From the NCBI RefSeq assembly GCF_037176765.1, contig NC_090034.1, positions 96,076,500-96,140,499 on the forward strand: a stretch of DNA of 64,000 bases. Direction: 5' to 3'. Positions within the stretch are counted from its first letter, which is position 1. The number at the start of each line of letters is the position of its first letter. This DNA comes from Anolis sagrei. Taxonomy: Eukaryota; Chordata; Lepidosauria; Squamata; Anolidae. Below the pieces are notes generated by a model. The model searched no databases and was not told the origin of the DNA. It saw only the letters and a program-made list of their open reading frames with translations. The position numbers and the translations under genes were made by a program. This document shows, in pieces, positions 42,401 to 51,829 of the stretch.

Positions 42401-45285
42401 TGCATCTGTATGCTTCTCCACTATGCTCTGCCTCATGTACAGACGAAGAATTGTTGGAGGCTACCAACAATGCCATTGCTGTTGCCCGTTTTTGGTCAAA
42501 AGATATTTAGCCACCTGTGCTCCTTCTATTTTTATCAGTTTTATACTATTTTATGCAATGCTTTTGATACGAAATAAATGAACCAATCTTTGTTTCCAGA
42601 ACAAGCCACATTTGGGCTTGTTCCAATTCTCACAGGTAAGAAAGTGAGGCGGAATCTCCTGAAGAGGGGCACAGACAGCAAAACAAACACCACAAGGGTA
42701 TTAAAAACATCCTAATGCTATCCAAAGCTAAATATTAGGCTAGAGCAGGCATGGGGCGAACTTCAGCCCTCCAGGTGTTTTGGACTCCAACTCCCACCAT
42801 TCCTAACAGCCTCGGGCCTCTTCATTTCCCCCCTCAGCTGCTTAAGCTTCCTTTTCCCCCTCAGCCACAAATCCAACTTAAGAATAACTTATATAACCTG
42901 CCTTGTTCCCAACTTGGGGACTGCCTGTACTGGCATCCATGGCAACACCGAGATCTGCTACCCCTAACCTTTTGTGGACTTCAACTCCCAGAAGCCTTAG
43001 CCAGCTTGTCCAATGTTGAGGAATTCTGGGATTGGAAGTCCAAAAAAGTCTGAGAGCACTCACTGAACCCTGGTGAGCATGACTGAGGCCTTCAGGGACT
43101 CACGTTGCGGTCCACCAGCTCCTTGCCCTGCGAGGCGAGGCTGCTCCCGTAGGCTGCGGCAAAAGTGGAGACCGGGTCTGCCAAGAAGGGTCCCTGTGGT
43201 GCCAAGGAAGAGGATGAGGCGCCACCAGTGCTGTTGCTGCTTCCCGGAGGAAGAGTCCCGGAGGAAGGGGAGGCACTGGTGTCCTCAAAAAGCCGGTGCG
43301 GGTCTGAGGCGGCGGGGAGGCGGCGTTTGGTGGCTGTGGAAAGAAAGGACAGGTCAGTCAAGGTCGAGAAAGGCATGGGCAAACTTGGGCACTCCAGGTG
43401 TTTTGGACTTTAACTCCCACCATTCCTAACAGCCTACCGGGTCTTATCGACCAAAATTTGCCTATGCCTGCGGTAGACTTTAGACCCCTTCTACATTGCC
43501 CTTTAATCCAGATTATCAAAGCAGATAATTATATGAGGGTCCTTCCAGACAGGCCTTTATCCCAAGATCCAATCCCAGGTTTTCTGTTTATCACAGATTA
43601 TCTGGCAGAGCATTCACATAATCCAGTTTAAAGCAGAAAACCTGGGATCCGATCCTGAAGCATACGAGAAGCTCGGCCTGTCATTGAACATTGAGAAAAC
43701 CAAAGTGCTCTTCCAGCAGTCACCAGCCAATCCCTCTCCAATGCCAGAAATACAGCTTAATGGTGTAACATTAGAAAATGTTGAACATTTCTGCTCCCTT
43801 GGCAGCCACCTCTCCACCAAACTCAACATTGACACCGAAATGCAACATCGCCTGAGCTCTGCAAGTGCAGCATTTTTCCAAATGAAGTAGAGAATATTTG
43901 GGGACCAGGACATCCGTAGGGAGACCAAGGTGCTTGTTTATAAAGCTACTGTCCTCCCAACCCTGCTATACGGCTGCGAGATGTGGACTATCTACAGAGG
44001 TCACATGGAAAAAGTCAACATCGACACCAAAATACAACACCGCCTGAGCTCTGCGAGTGCAGCATTTTCCTGAATGAAGCAGAGAGTGTTTGAGGACCGG
44101 GACATCTGTAGGGATACCAAGGTGCTTGTTTATAAAGCTATTGTCCTCCCAACCCTGCTATACGCCTGCGAGATGTGTACTAACTACAGACGTCACATGC
44201 GACTCCTGGAACGATACCATCACCACTGCCTCCAGAAAATCCTGCAAATCTCTTGGGAAGACAAGTGGACAAACGTCAGCGTACCGGAAGAAGCAAATAC
44301 CACCAGCATTGAAGCGATGGTCCTCCGCCATCAACTCCACTGGACGGCCACATTGTCCAGATGCCTGACCACCGTCTCCCAAAGTAGTTGCTCTACTCCG
44401 AACTTAAGAACGGAAAACAGAATGTTGGTGGGCAACAAAAGAGATTTAAAGACGGGCTCAAAGCCAACCTTAAAAACTCTGGCATAGACACTGAGAACTG
44501 GGAAGCCCTGGCCCTTGAGCGCTCCAACTGGAGGTCAGCTATGACCAGCAGTGCTGTAGAATTTAAATGGAGGGCAAAAGAGAGAAGGTGCGTCAAGCCA
44601 ACCCTGACTGGGACCGCCTTCCACCTGGAAACCGATGCCCTCACTGCGGGAGAAGATGCAGAGTAAGAATAGGGCTCCACAGTCACCTACAGACCCACCA
44701 CCAAGACACCGAACTTGGAGAACAATCTTACTTGGACAATATAGACATAGACAATAAGTCTATGTCTATATTGCCATTTAATACAGTTAAAAGCAGATAA
44801 TCTGGATGTTACATGGCAGTGTTGATGGGACTTCAGACTCCTTCTAGGCTGCCATATACAATTCCGGCTGTTAGGAATGGCGGGAGTTGAAGTCCAAAAC
44901 ACCTGGAGGGCCTCAGTTTGTCCATGCCTGAGATAGCCTATATTGGCAGCTCAAGTGATGTCAAAACAGCATTAATTCTACTGTGTAGATGCACCTAGAG
45001 CAGGTATGGGCCAACTTGGGTCCTCCAGGTGTTTTGGACTCCAACTCCCATCATTCCTAACAGCCTCAGGCCCTTTCCTTTTCCCCCTCAGCCGCTTAAA
45101 GGAAGGGGCCTGAGGCCTGAGGCTGTTAGGAATGATGGGAGTTGGAGTCCAAAACACCTGGAGGACCCAAGTTTGCCCACCTCTGCCCTACACACCCACA
45201 CACTACTACTAAGCCCCTCTTTACCAGACTCACGCATGCGCCCCATTCCTCCCCCGGCCAGGCTTGGGCCGCCCGCCACATTCAT
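28515..45285 (-). CDS. YIF1B: YIF1B (Yip1-interacting factor homolog B), complete coding sequence
   Basis: There are eight minus-strand exons: 45285-45234, 43333-43104, 41148-41044, 39706-39628, 39463-39406, 31398-31243, 31094-31001 and 28670-28515. Together they give 930 bp, 309 residues plus stop, close to human (about 314). All junctions agree in phase. YIF1B is a multi-pass membrane protein of the early secretory pathway that works with YIPF/Rab partners in ER-Golgi transport and in delivering receptors to dendrites (family knowledge). A cytosolic N-terminus with [10 protein letters not shown] and [21 protein letters not shown] is followed by [20 protein letters not shown], then the membrane segments ([58 protein letters not shown]; the last ending [10 protein letters not shown]). 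It is transcribed convergently with IMUP and divergently from KCNK6. Confidence 0.96.
28737..29275 (+). mobile_element. L2 LINE 3' end
   Basis: It encodes [20 protein letters not shown] and [21 protein letters not shown] 3' UTR follows, ending in AAACAAACAAACAAACAAG. It is 5' truncated and lies in the last YIF1B intron. Confidence 0.92.
29857..30090 (-). mobile_element. Sauria SINE
   Basis: The reversed tail (TGTCAGGAGCGACTTGAGAA) through body to head (AACCCACTGCACCACTGGG) is present, nested in the hAT element. Confidence 0.9.
30589..30914 (-). mobile_element. tRNA-derived SINE, near full length
   Basis: It runs from AAAGGTAAAGGTAGTCCCCT to CCACCGGGGGCTCC, with an intact-looking B-box region (reversed GAATCGAACC). 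It is nested in the hAT element. Confidence 0.9.
31001..31094 (-). CDS. YIF1B: YIF1B exon 7
   Basis: The acceptor is ATATCCCAG and the donor TATG|GTAAGAG. The peptide [20 protein letters not shown] continues [11 protein letters not shown] and matches the human GVLMGLLFGKIGYYL segment as I recall it. Confidence 0.96.
31243..31398 (-). CDS. YIF1B: YIF1B exon 6
   Basis: The acceptor is ATAACCTTACAG and the donor [31 protein letters not shown] is followed by [20 protein letters not shown] and [11 protein letters not shown]; it covers membrane segments. Confidence 0.97.
31475..31818 (+). mobile_element. LINE ORF C-terminus (R2/R4-like), left part
   Basis: The translation [20 protein letters not shown] and [20 protein letters not shown] matches my memory of Dong/R4-type LINE C-termini. 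The LINE continues at 37,929-38,020 on the far side of the Helitron array, giving the pre-insertion site CACTGA|TATATCACAC. Confidence 0.75.
31819..33734 (-). mobile_element. Helitron array unit 1 (oldest)
   Basis: The minus strand ends ..ACCCGG-GCAACG-CCGGGT-CCCCAAGCTAG|T, a clean Helitron 3' hairpin and CTAG end. Its 5' end begins TATATAATAAAG directly after the CTAG of unit 2, lacking TCTATA. The interior is a tandem series of units of about 140-150 bp (GGATGTAGAGTGGGTCATGG, CTGTGTGCCAAGTTTGGTC). No Rep/helicase frame. Confidence 0.88.
33735..35390 (-). mobile_element. Helitron array unit 2
   Basis: It has the same 3' hairpin and CTAG end, with one stem base changed, and the 5' end TATATAATAAAAGTC again without the first six bases. 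Length 1,656 bp. Its leader (about 35,155-35,390) carries CCAAT and octamer motifs. Confidence 0.88.
35391..37900 (-). mobile_element. Helitron array unit 3 (youngest, complete 5' end)
   Basis: On the minus strand the unit starts A|TCTATATATATAATAAAAG at 37,900 and ends CCCCAAGCTAG at 35,391. Upstream of its TC are three further TCTATA copies. At 2,510 bp it is the longest unit, with more internal repeats and a partly duplicated leader. Confidence 0.88.
37929..38020 (+). mobile_element. LINE 3' end (R2/R4-like), right part
   Basis: CCGACGTGTGATCCAATACA and CTTGTTGTGCTTCAAATAAT are the same 3' end as at 1,955-2,035, followed by an ATA-repeat tail. It is separated from its left part by the Helitron array. 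Confidence 0.8.
38021..38190 (-). mobile_element. (ATA)n tract and L2 3' end
   Basis: A long AATAAT run is followed by the reversed L2-type 3' end (CTTTATTTGTATTCCACCCT, ATCTCCCCAGGGTGACTCAG). Confidence 0.75.
38219..38487 (+). mobile_element. Sauria SINE, full length
   Basis: It runs from GGAGCCCTCGGTGGCGTAGT through the B box (GGTTCAAATCC) to the tail AGTCACTCCTGACACAACAA. It is the best reference copy in the window. Confidence 0.93.
38655..39003 (-). mobile_element. CR1 LINE 3' end
   Basis: The minus-strand peptide [20 protein letters not shown] and the tail CATAGAGTTGAAAGAGACCT (plus-strand reading) mark a 5'-truncated CR1. Confidence 0.92.
39406..39463 (-). CDS. YIF1B: YIF1B exon 5
   Basis: The acceptor is TTCTCTACAG and the donor AATAG|GTGAG. 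The peptide [19 protein letters not shown] is a membrane segment; 58 bp, starting and ending with two bases of a split codon. Confidence 0.96.
39628..39706 (-). CDS. YIF1B: YIF1B exon 4
   Basis: The acceptor is TTTTTGGCAG and the donor CCAG|GTATGAC. The peptide is [20 protein letters not shown] followed by PDLYIP, close to human. Confidence 0.97.
39918..40851. mobile_element. Terminal-inverted-repeat DNA transposon remnant with L2 inserts
   Basis: CACTATGTAACA at the left and TGTTACATAGTG at the right are inverted. Just inside are TCTGTTCCTGGTTTG and its diverged complement. L2-type tails (39,985-40,290 minus; 40,600-40,815 plus, with GCCTCATGTAAGCCGCCCCG) lie between. A CACTATGTAACA end also occurs alone near 7,183. 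The superfamily is unclear. Confidence 0.6.
41044..41148 (-). CDS. YIF1B: YIF1B exon 3
   Basis: The acceptor is TTTCTCCCAG and the donor CACCAG|GTGAGC; 35 codons, phase 0. The peptide is [20 protein letters not shown] followed by [15 protein letters not shown], nearly identical to human. Confidence 0.98.
41237..41597. mobile_element. Non-autonomous hAT (CAGGGGTCC type)
   Basis: The ends are CAGGGGTCCTCAAAC and GTTTGTGGACCCCTG. The flanking 8-mers are CTCTAGAC and CTCTAGAG (one mismatch). It is a sister to 1,198-1,562, about 90 bp from YIF1B exon 3. Confidence 0.9.
42180..42400 (+). mobile_element. L2-type 3' end with (TTA)n tail
   Basis: CCTCATGTAAGCCGCCCCCC, GGGGAGATGGTGGCAGGG and TATAAATAAAG precede about 15 TTA units. 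Confidence 0.85.
42746..42870. mobile_element. Single arm of the palindromic hAT MITE
   Basis: GCAGGCATGGGGCGAACTTC, then TTTTGGACTCCAACTCCCAC and TTCCTAACAGCCTCGGGCC, match the left arm of the element at 10,027. The other arm is missing. Confidence 0.75.
43104..43333 (-). CDS. YIF1B: YIF1B exon 2
   Basis: The acceptor is TCTTTCCACAG and the donor CGCAAC|GTGAG. It encodes the low-complexity cytosolic N-terminus ([38 protein letters not shown]) ending [10 protein letters not shown]. The conserved DP..LF.DT and FLADPVS blocks anchor it. Confidence 0.96.
43486..44830 (+). mobile_element. GATTATC-repeat MITE split by a non-LTR retrotransposon
   Basis: Outer parts (43,486-43,650 and 44,750-44,830) carry AATCCAGATTATCAAAGCAG-type sequence. 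The inner 43,655-44,745 is a non-LTR ORF2 fragment ([21 protein letters not shown]2H2-like [20 protein letters not shown]). A segment of roughly 200 bp around ACACCGCCTGAGCTCTGC..GAGGACCGGGACATC is repeated in tandem inside the LINE. It is a relative of 54,404-55,640. Confidence 0.8.
45000..45185. mobile_element. Palindromic hAT MITE next to the YIF1B promoter
   Basis: CAGGTATGGGCCAACTTGGG on the left and CCCAAGTTTGCCCACCTCTG on the right, with complementary arms, form a second copy of the 10,027 family with a partly deleted centre. It ends about 50 bp from the end of YIF1B exon 1. Confidence 0.85.
45234..45285 (-). CDS. YIF1B: YIF1B exon 1
   Basis: The start codon has a strong context (GCCGCCATGA). 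[17 protein letters not shown] then a split codon ends at ATGC|GTGAGTC, phase 1, matching exon 2. An overlapping ATG four bases on is out of frame. Confidence 0.9.
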
Positions 45286-45500
45286 GGCGGCGGAAATCGA
45301 GCTGTGCTAAGACACAAGGCCCCGGCTTTCCTCCGCGACCAATCAGCGCCTTCCTTCACTTCGCTAGCCAATCACGAGCCACGTCGCCGACGTCCTCGAG
45401 GCGTCGCCCAGGAGACAATGGGTCACGTGACGTCGAATATGCCATTTCGGCCTAGTTCGCCACAGAGCGTCGCGTTGGCGCTACATTCAGAATTTGAAAA
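45286..45500 (-). promoter_or_regulatory. YIF1B: YIF1B GC-rich promoter
   Basis: CpG-rich sequence just upstream of exon 1. It contains CCAATCAG (45,339-45,346), CCAATCAC (45,368-45,375) and an overlapping E-box/CRE pair CACGTG (45,424) and TGACGTCG (45,428). There is no TATA box, which fits a broadly expressed gene. The motifs are seen; promoter function is inferred from position. Confidence 0.75.
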
Positions 45501-45734
45501 TGGCGTCCTGAGGAAGACCGCTGATTGGTTCCCCTGGTGTTTTGGACTTCAGCTCCCAGAAGCCCCTGCCACCACTTCCAATGGCCAGGAATGCTGGGAG
45601 TTGGAGTTCTAAACTGCTGGAGGACCTCCAGGTGTTTTGGACTTCAACTCCCACAATTCCTAATAGTCGATTAATTGAAGTCCAAAACAACTGGAAGGCC
45701 CAAGTTTGCCTATGCCTGCTGTAGACTTGGGGCA

Positions 45735-46440
45735 AGCCTCAGGCCCCTTCTAATCCAGATTATCAAAGCAGATAATCAATTTTCTGCTTTGAACCGGATT
45801 ATATGAGGACCCATCTAGAGAGGCCTTTTATCCCAGGATTTAGATTCCACGTTTTCTGTTTATTCCAGATTATCTGACAGAGCAGACTCACTTAATCCAT
45901 TTTAAAATATAAAATTTGGGATCAGATCCTGGGATAAAGGGGCTGTCTGGAAGAGCCCTCATATAATCCAGTTCAAAGCAGAAAATGGAATTCAAATTGA
46001 GTTCAAAGCAGATAATCCGGATTTTATAGGGCAGTGTAGAAGGGGTCTCACACAGGGCCCTTCTAATCAGCCCACAGAAGGGGTCTTACACAGGGCACTT
46101 CCATCCAGGCAGAAAATCTCACATTATCTGAGTGTGGATTCAGATAATCCAGTTCAAAGCAGATAATGTGGGATTTTCTGCCTTGATATTCTGGGATATA
46201 GGACTGTGTGGAAAGGCCTTCAATCTCAGGATGGAACTACACTGCCATATAATCCAGATTAGCAAATTCTATAATCCAGATTTGATTATCTGCTTTCAAC
46301 TGTATTATACGATTCTACACTGCCATATAATCCAGTTCAAAGCAGATAATATGGACTTTAAATGGCAGTGTGTAAGGGGGCCTTCCAGACAGGCCCTATA
46401 TCCCAGGATCTGATCCCAGGTTTTCTGTTTATCCCAGATT
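45735..46440. repeat. GATTATC-rich MITE cluster
   Basis: There are repeated direct and inverted copies of AATCCAGATTATC and GTTCAAAGCAGATAAT, with end-like CCCCTTCTA..GGCAGTGTAGAAGGGG. They appear to be several overlapping non-autonomous DNA elements; individual borders cannot be fixed by eye. Confidence 0.65.
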
Positions 46441-46449
46441 ATCTGGCAG

Positions 46450-46928
46450 AAATAGTTTTCTAAGATCTACAGAGGCACTCGCTGGAACATCTCAGCAAGC
46501 AAGAGTCCAAAAGTGGCAGGCTCAAATCCAGCACCTCAACCAATGGCTAATACCAAATGAAAGACTCCCCCCTGGGCACACAGAGGACTGGGTGACTTGG
46601 AAGGCGCTGAACAGACTGCGCTCTGGTACCACTAGATGCAGAGCCAACCTTCAGAAGTGGGGCTACAAGGTGGAATCCTAGACATGTGAATGTGGAGAGG
46701 AGGAAACCACTGACCACCTGCTGCAATGCAACCTGAGCCCCGCCACATGCACAATGGAGGACCTTCTTGTGGCAACACCAGAGGCACTCCAAGTGGCCAG
46801 ATACTGGTCAAGGGACATTTGATCAACTACCAAACTCACAAGTTTTGTATTTTGTCTGTTTGTTTGCTTTGTTCTGTTAGAAATGTAATATAATTTGACT
46901 GGTTGTCCTGACACGACAAATAAATAAA
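46450..46928 (+). mobile_element. 5'-truncated LINE with 9-bp target duplication
   Basis: It has the ORF2 C-terminus (CRANLQKWGYKVES, then CECGEEETTDHLLQCNLSPA) and the tail CCTGACACGACAAATAAATA. ATCTGGCAG occurs at 46,441-46,449 and 46,929-46,937. The tail resembles that of the Sauria SINE. A minus-strand relative is at 52,367-53,110. Confidence 0.85.
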
Positions 46929-47094
46929 ATCTGGCAGTGGGGACTCATATAAACCAGTTTAATGCAAAAAATCTGGGAACAGATTCTGGGATATAGGGTC
47001 TGTCTGGAAGGGCCCTGTGTCTTCAGTGTGTTCCAGCAGGGGCTATGCTGTGTTCAGCACTAAACAGCGCTCTTTGGCAAGTATTGTAAAGTCA

Positions 47095-48120
47095 ATATGT
47101 TGTTGAAGGTTTCATAGCCAGAATCACTGGGTTGCTGTGAAGCATTCTCTCCTGACTTTTCATGCATGTTTTGCCTGCATCTATGGCAAGCATCCTCAGA
47201 GGTTGTGAGGTCTGTTGCAAACTAGGCAAGTGAGGTTTATATACCTGTGGAATGATATCTAGGGTGGGAGAAAGAATTCCTGTCTGCTTGAGGTAAGTGT
47301 GAATTTTGCAATTGGCCACCTTGATTAGCATTTAATGGCCTTGCAGCTTCAAAGCTTGGCTGCTTCCTGTCTGGGGGAATCCTTTGTTGGGAGGTGTGTG
47401 TGTGTTTTTTTTGTATCAGGAGTGATTTGTGAAACTGCAAGTTGCTTCTAGTGTGAAAAAATTGGCCGTCTGCAAGGATGTTGCCCAGGGGACACCCAGA
47501 TGTTTCGATGTTTTACCATCTTTGCAGGAGGTTTCTCTTGTGTCCTTGCATAGGGAGCTGACAGAGGGAGCTCATCCGCACTCTTCCTGGATTCGAGCCT
47601 CTTGTTAGAGTCAGATGATGCCCAGTGGAAGGAAAGCTGGATCAGCAGACACTGAGTTGCAAAATAAGGACTCTGCAGGCTTCGAGTTACAAAAGAAACT
47701 AAGTTTACTAAGTACATTCAACAGACACGTCTTACTACAGCGAGCTACAATTCAGGAACTAGTCAAAACCGAAAGCCTCTTCACATCTGCTTATCTTTTC
47801 TCGCTGAGACTGGTTACTCCCTTCTGTTCCCAGCAAGAGCAAACCTTATCTTACTTTTCTCAAGTTCACTTAATCACAGCCTCATAGTATAAACATTCTG
47901 CACAGCATTTCTAATTCACAGTGGCATCCATATTTGCAATACATAGAAGCACATTTAAAACACATAAATAACTAAATTAATCCTGACACCTCTGACCTGT
48001 CGATCTTCAGTCCTGCTGCCACAAGGGTTTAACCCATTGCCCCATCAGGGGCTCCTCGTTGGGAGATGTTAGTTGGCCCTGATTGATTCATGTTAGGAAT
48101 TTCCGTGTTGTTTGAGTATT
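47095..48120 (-). mobile_element. Penelope-like tail with a nested Sauria SINE and solo LTR
   Basis: The left part (47,095-47,400) and the right part (from about 48,057) are one Penelope-type tail. Between them is a minus-strand Sauria SINE (about 47,405-48,055), bordered by GTTGGGAGGTG and GTTGGGAGATG. The SINE is itself split by a solo LTR. Confidence 0.8.
47603..47988. mobile_element. Solo LTR (fossil)
   Basis: A 386-bp unit starts TGTTAG and ends CTGACA, flanked by the 5-bp duplication CCTCT (47,598-47,602 and 47,989-47,993). No internal retroviral sequence is present. It is younger than the SINE it interrupts; the family is not assigned. Confidence 0.75.
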
Positions 48121-50464
48121 CCCTCAAAGTCAGCTCTACAAGAGCTGATCTGCCACGGATCCTGATCAAATTCTGGAGGAAGTATATTACCAGCCTGACA
48201 TTTGCATGGTAGGGCATGAAAGGAACCATACTCTTGAGGTAAATTAGTATATCTGTGTAAATACGCTCAAATCACTAACTGTTGCTGAGTCTGTGCACCT
48301 GGTGACTCAATGCTTACAATGGTCTGTTTCTGCTCCTTCCCTCTCCTCCCTCATCCCTGTCTGCCTGCTATTTCTGGATGATTTCTTCCTTGGATGATAC
48401 AAGGACAGTTGCAACCCAAACACCCCTCTCCAACTTCTCTTCCAGAGCAACCCAGTTTTGCAGCCTTTGCCCTGCCTCAGCCTCACTAGCCTTTCCAAAG
48501 AGCAGCTTCGATGAACAAGTGAGTCACCTCTTCCCCAGATCCCGTTGTTTACCCAGAAACTGTTTCTTACCAGGAAAGATGGGGCAACTCTCTTGTGCCT
48601 TGAACCAGCAAAGGGGACAAGCACAAGGCACTTCTCTATGCCAAGGGCATTTGTGACATCCCATCGTTCTACTTGATGTCCAGTTCAAGGTGACAAAGAA
48701 GGTAGGAAAGACTTTACAGCACAGATCCTGATGTTATTTGGATGGCACTCCAGCCCTGAAAATGCCTTAAACTACCTCATTATCTCAGATCAGCCATGTG
48801 TGAGCCCCATTCTCGATTGCCCAACATTGTTCCCAAGTCAGAAGATGTTTTAAAAAAATAACACTCCAGTGGGAATTTGTGCTTGGCCACATCAGTCATG
48901 TCTTAGGCCCCTTCTACACTTCACATAGCTCTTATTATCAAAGCAGATAATCCAGATTATAATTTGGATTTTAATGGCAGTGTACAAGAGGGGGGGGGGG
49001 GGCATAGTAACCTTACTTTTGGCCGCCTTTGAAAAGGTGACAGAATGGGTGATACAAAATTCTGCCACCAATTTGGTGACTAGAGACATCTAGTCAGAGC
49101 TTGTTTCTTTTCTTGCCATCGTCATATGCTGCATAAATCTGCAATTCTGATGTTTACTTCTCAAAGTTTAGGACCTGAATACTTTAAGAAATTCTTCTTC
49201 TATATTTCTCCTGCTTCTATATTTCTGGAGAACCAGCACCATTTCACTGGTGAATTAAAAGTCTGCAGGTTAGTTATTTAGAACAGGGCCTTCCCAAGTG
49301 TGGCACCAACTCTGCATAAAGTCATCCCAAAAGTTTCCTGCCCTTTGTTTTTCAGACATCATAGTAAACCACTTCAGAAAGGGATGCAGAACTGACTGGT
49401 GTTTTACTCCTTTTCTTTCCTGCATGGTTTGTTTTTGTTTGCTCACTTTGTTTATATGTTGTTGCTGCAATGGTATTTCATGTATTTGTTCTTAAGGCAC
49501 ATTAACTGTTTCCCATTTTTCTATTTCGCTTTGATACATTATCATTTTCATTATTTGAATAACATGTCTTAAAATGTGGCATGGACACTTTCAAAAGCAA
49601 AACAAACAAATATTTGACTGATGTTTTCCTGGATTGCGCCAAAAGGTTATAACCTCCTTTCCTCAGTAAAGCAACAGAATTACATTGAGAATGTTACAAC
49701 AAAAGGACGTGGCATTTGGAGCCCATTTTATTTAAGATGGTCTTTCTCAGTTGAGTTGGTAATGGCTGCATTTTTTTATCCTCATCATCTTTCAAGTGTG
49801 TAAGTCTATCTCTTTTTGGAAAGGCATAACCTTTTGGAAAACCAGGAATCTCCATAGCTTTTTGGAAGTGTGACTCATTCAGAGATTAACTGGCATTCAC
49901 ACTACTTGAAATAATCATAACCCCGAGAAGTATGATCTTCCTGAGAAGAGTTAAATACTTATTTGAGTGAATCTTCTCCTTAATTGTAAATATCAATTAG
50001 TAGTCATGCAAGGCAAATTAGGCTTCTCAGTTGTTAGACAGATATACCTGGTTATCTCTCTGAACTGTTAGGACCAAAGATATGCCAATGCACAAAACAT
50101 ATAGCAGATCAGATCAGAAGTGTTATTTCAGTTGCCCCCAAAAAATCTACTCTCCCATAAAATATATTGGTTTTAAATCATGCTCTCAAGAAACCAAAAA
50201 TGAGTAGTCTTTGTTAAAAGTAGCATAGATAATTTACTTAAAACTTCATGCATTCAGTATACAGGTACATTTCTTATTGGTTGATAGTTTAAGCAATAAG
50301 TTCTTTTAAGCATTCTGTTTTAGTCTCTTCTTTGTTCATACAGAGTAACACTCTGAACATTATTGAACATTGACTCAATAAAGACTGACTACACACTGCA
50401 GGATACTGACACTGATTATACAGCAACACTGACATTTGCATACTATACTGACCGACTTCTAAAC
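48121..50464. other. Longest stretch without recognised genes or repeats
   Basis: About 2.3 kb between YIF1B and KCNK6. Apart from a poly-G run near 48,992 and a short GATTATC-type piece near 48,905-49,000, I recognise no repeat, and no frame resembles a known protein. It could hold regulatory DNA or diverged elements. Confidence 0.4.
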
Positions 50465-50467
50465 TAA

Positions 50468-51560
50468 ACGTAAAGGTTTCCCCCTGACATTAAGTCCAGT
50501 CGTGTCCAACTCTGGAAGTTGGTGTTCATCTCCATTTTTAAGCTGAAGAGCCGGCATTGTCCATAGACACCTCCAAGGTTGGACCTTCTTATAGCAACAC
50601 CACAGGTCCGCAGTTTGGGTGTCCTCCTGGACTCATCACTTACGCTTGAGGCTCAGGCGTCGGTGGTGGCCGGGAGGGCCTTTGCAGAATTAAGACTCGT
50701 GCACCAACTGCGACCATACCTCGTGAAGGCGGATCTGGCCAGGGTGGTCCTAAGGCAGTCACCTCCAGATTGGACTACTGTAATGTGCTCTACGTGGGGC
50801 TGCCCTTGAAAACGGCTCAGAAATTTCAGTTGGTCCAACGGGCGGCAGCCAGGTTGTTAACTGGCACTCCTTACAGGGAGAGGTCAACCCTCCTGTTTAA
50901 GGAGCTCCACTGGCTGCCATTCATTTTCCGGACCCAATTCAAGGTGCAGGTTCTTACCTACAAAGCTCTGAACAGTTTGGAACCTGCCTACCTGCGTGAC
51001 CCCATCTCTGTGTAATAACACACATGATCTCTTCGATCATCTGGAGAGGCCTTAGTTGCGCTCCCACCTGCATTGCAAGCTTGATTGGTGGGGATGAGAG
51101 AGAGGGCCTTCTCTGTGGTGGCCCTTCGACTCTGGAACTCGTCCTAAGGATATCAGGCATGCCCCAACTCTGGCAGTCCTTAGGAGGAGCTTGAAGACGT
51201 GGTTGTTCCAGTGTGCCTTCCCAGAATAATGAACCCTTAGCATTATGTCCTCCAAAAGCACTTTATACTGATTTAGGACTGCTTGTATATTCCCCCCAAT
51301 GCCCCAACTCCTCTATTTTGTTCATTCCCAGCATTATTTTTTAACTTAATTACATTTGGCCCAACCATAGTTTTAAATGTGTTTTGTTGTCACTGTTCAA
51401 TGTTATGCTATTTGTGTATGAGATTTATTTTAATTGCTTCATATTAGTATTTGTATTATGCTTTGTATTGTAATTGTTACTGCTTGTATTGATGTATTGT
51501 GGGCTCGGCCTCATGTAAGCCGCACCGAGTCCCTTGGGAGATGGTAGCAGGGTATAAATA

Positions 51561-51606
<46 letters not shown>

Positions 51607-51823
51607 AGGTTATGTGGCCGGCATGACTGCATGGAGTGCCATTACCTTCCTGCTGGAGTGGTACCTATTGATCTATTCACATTTGCATGTTTTTGAACTG
51701 CTAGGTTGGCAGAAGCTGGGGCTGAAAGCGGGAGCTCATGCCACTCCCTGGATTCGAACCAGTGACCTTTCGGCCAACAAGTTCAGCAGCTCAATGGTTT
51801 AACCCACTATGCCACCGGGAGCT
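50468..51823 (-). mobile_element. tRNA-derived SINE split by an L2
   Basis: The tail part (50,468-50,580) and the head part (51,605-51,823) belong together. TTCTAAA flanks the whole SINE. The L2 insert is bordered by AAGGTT on both sides. Confidence 0.88.
50581..51605 (+). mobile_element. L2 LINE, about 1 kb
   Basis: It has ORF2 parts ([60 protein letters not shown]). The L2 3' UTR and a TTA-repeat tail follow. The longest L2 here; frame is lost in places. Confidence 0.93.
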
Positions 51824-51829
51824 CCTTTC

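Noticed and set aside
43092-43382. Longer YIF1B exon 2 reading beyond the splice sites
   Set aside because: The frame runs into intron on both sides; the AG and GT borders at 43,333 and 43,104 give the right phase with exons 1 and 3.
48378-48656. Possible exon between YIF1B and KCNK6
   Set aside because: The peptide resembles nothing known to me and there is no consistent splice pattern or neighbouring exon.
50066-50464. LTR-like stretch (TGTTAGGACC start, CAATAAAG near 50,379)
   Set aside because: I could not find matching ends or a target duplication, so I do not call an element.
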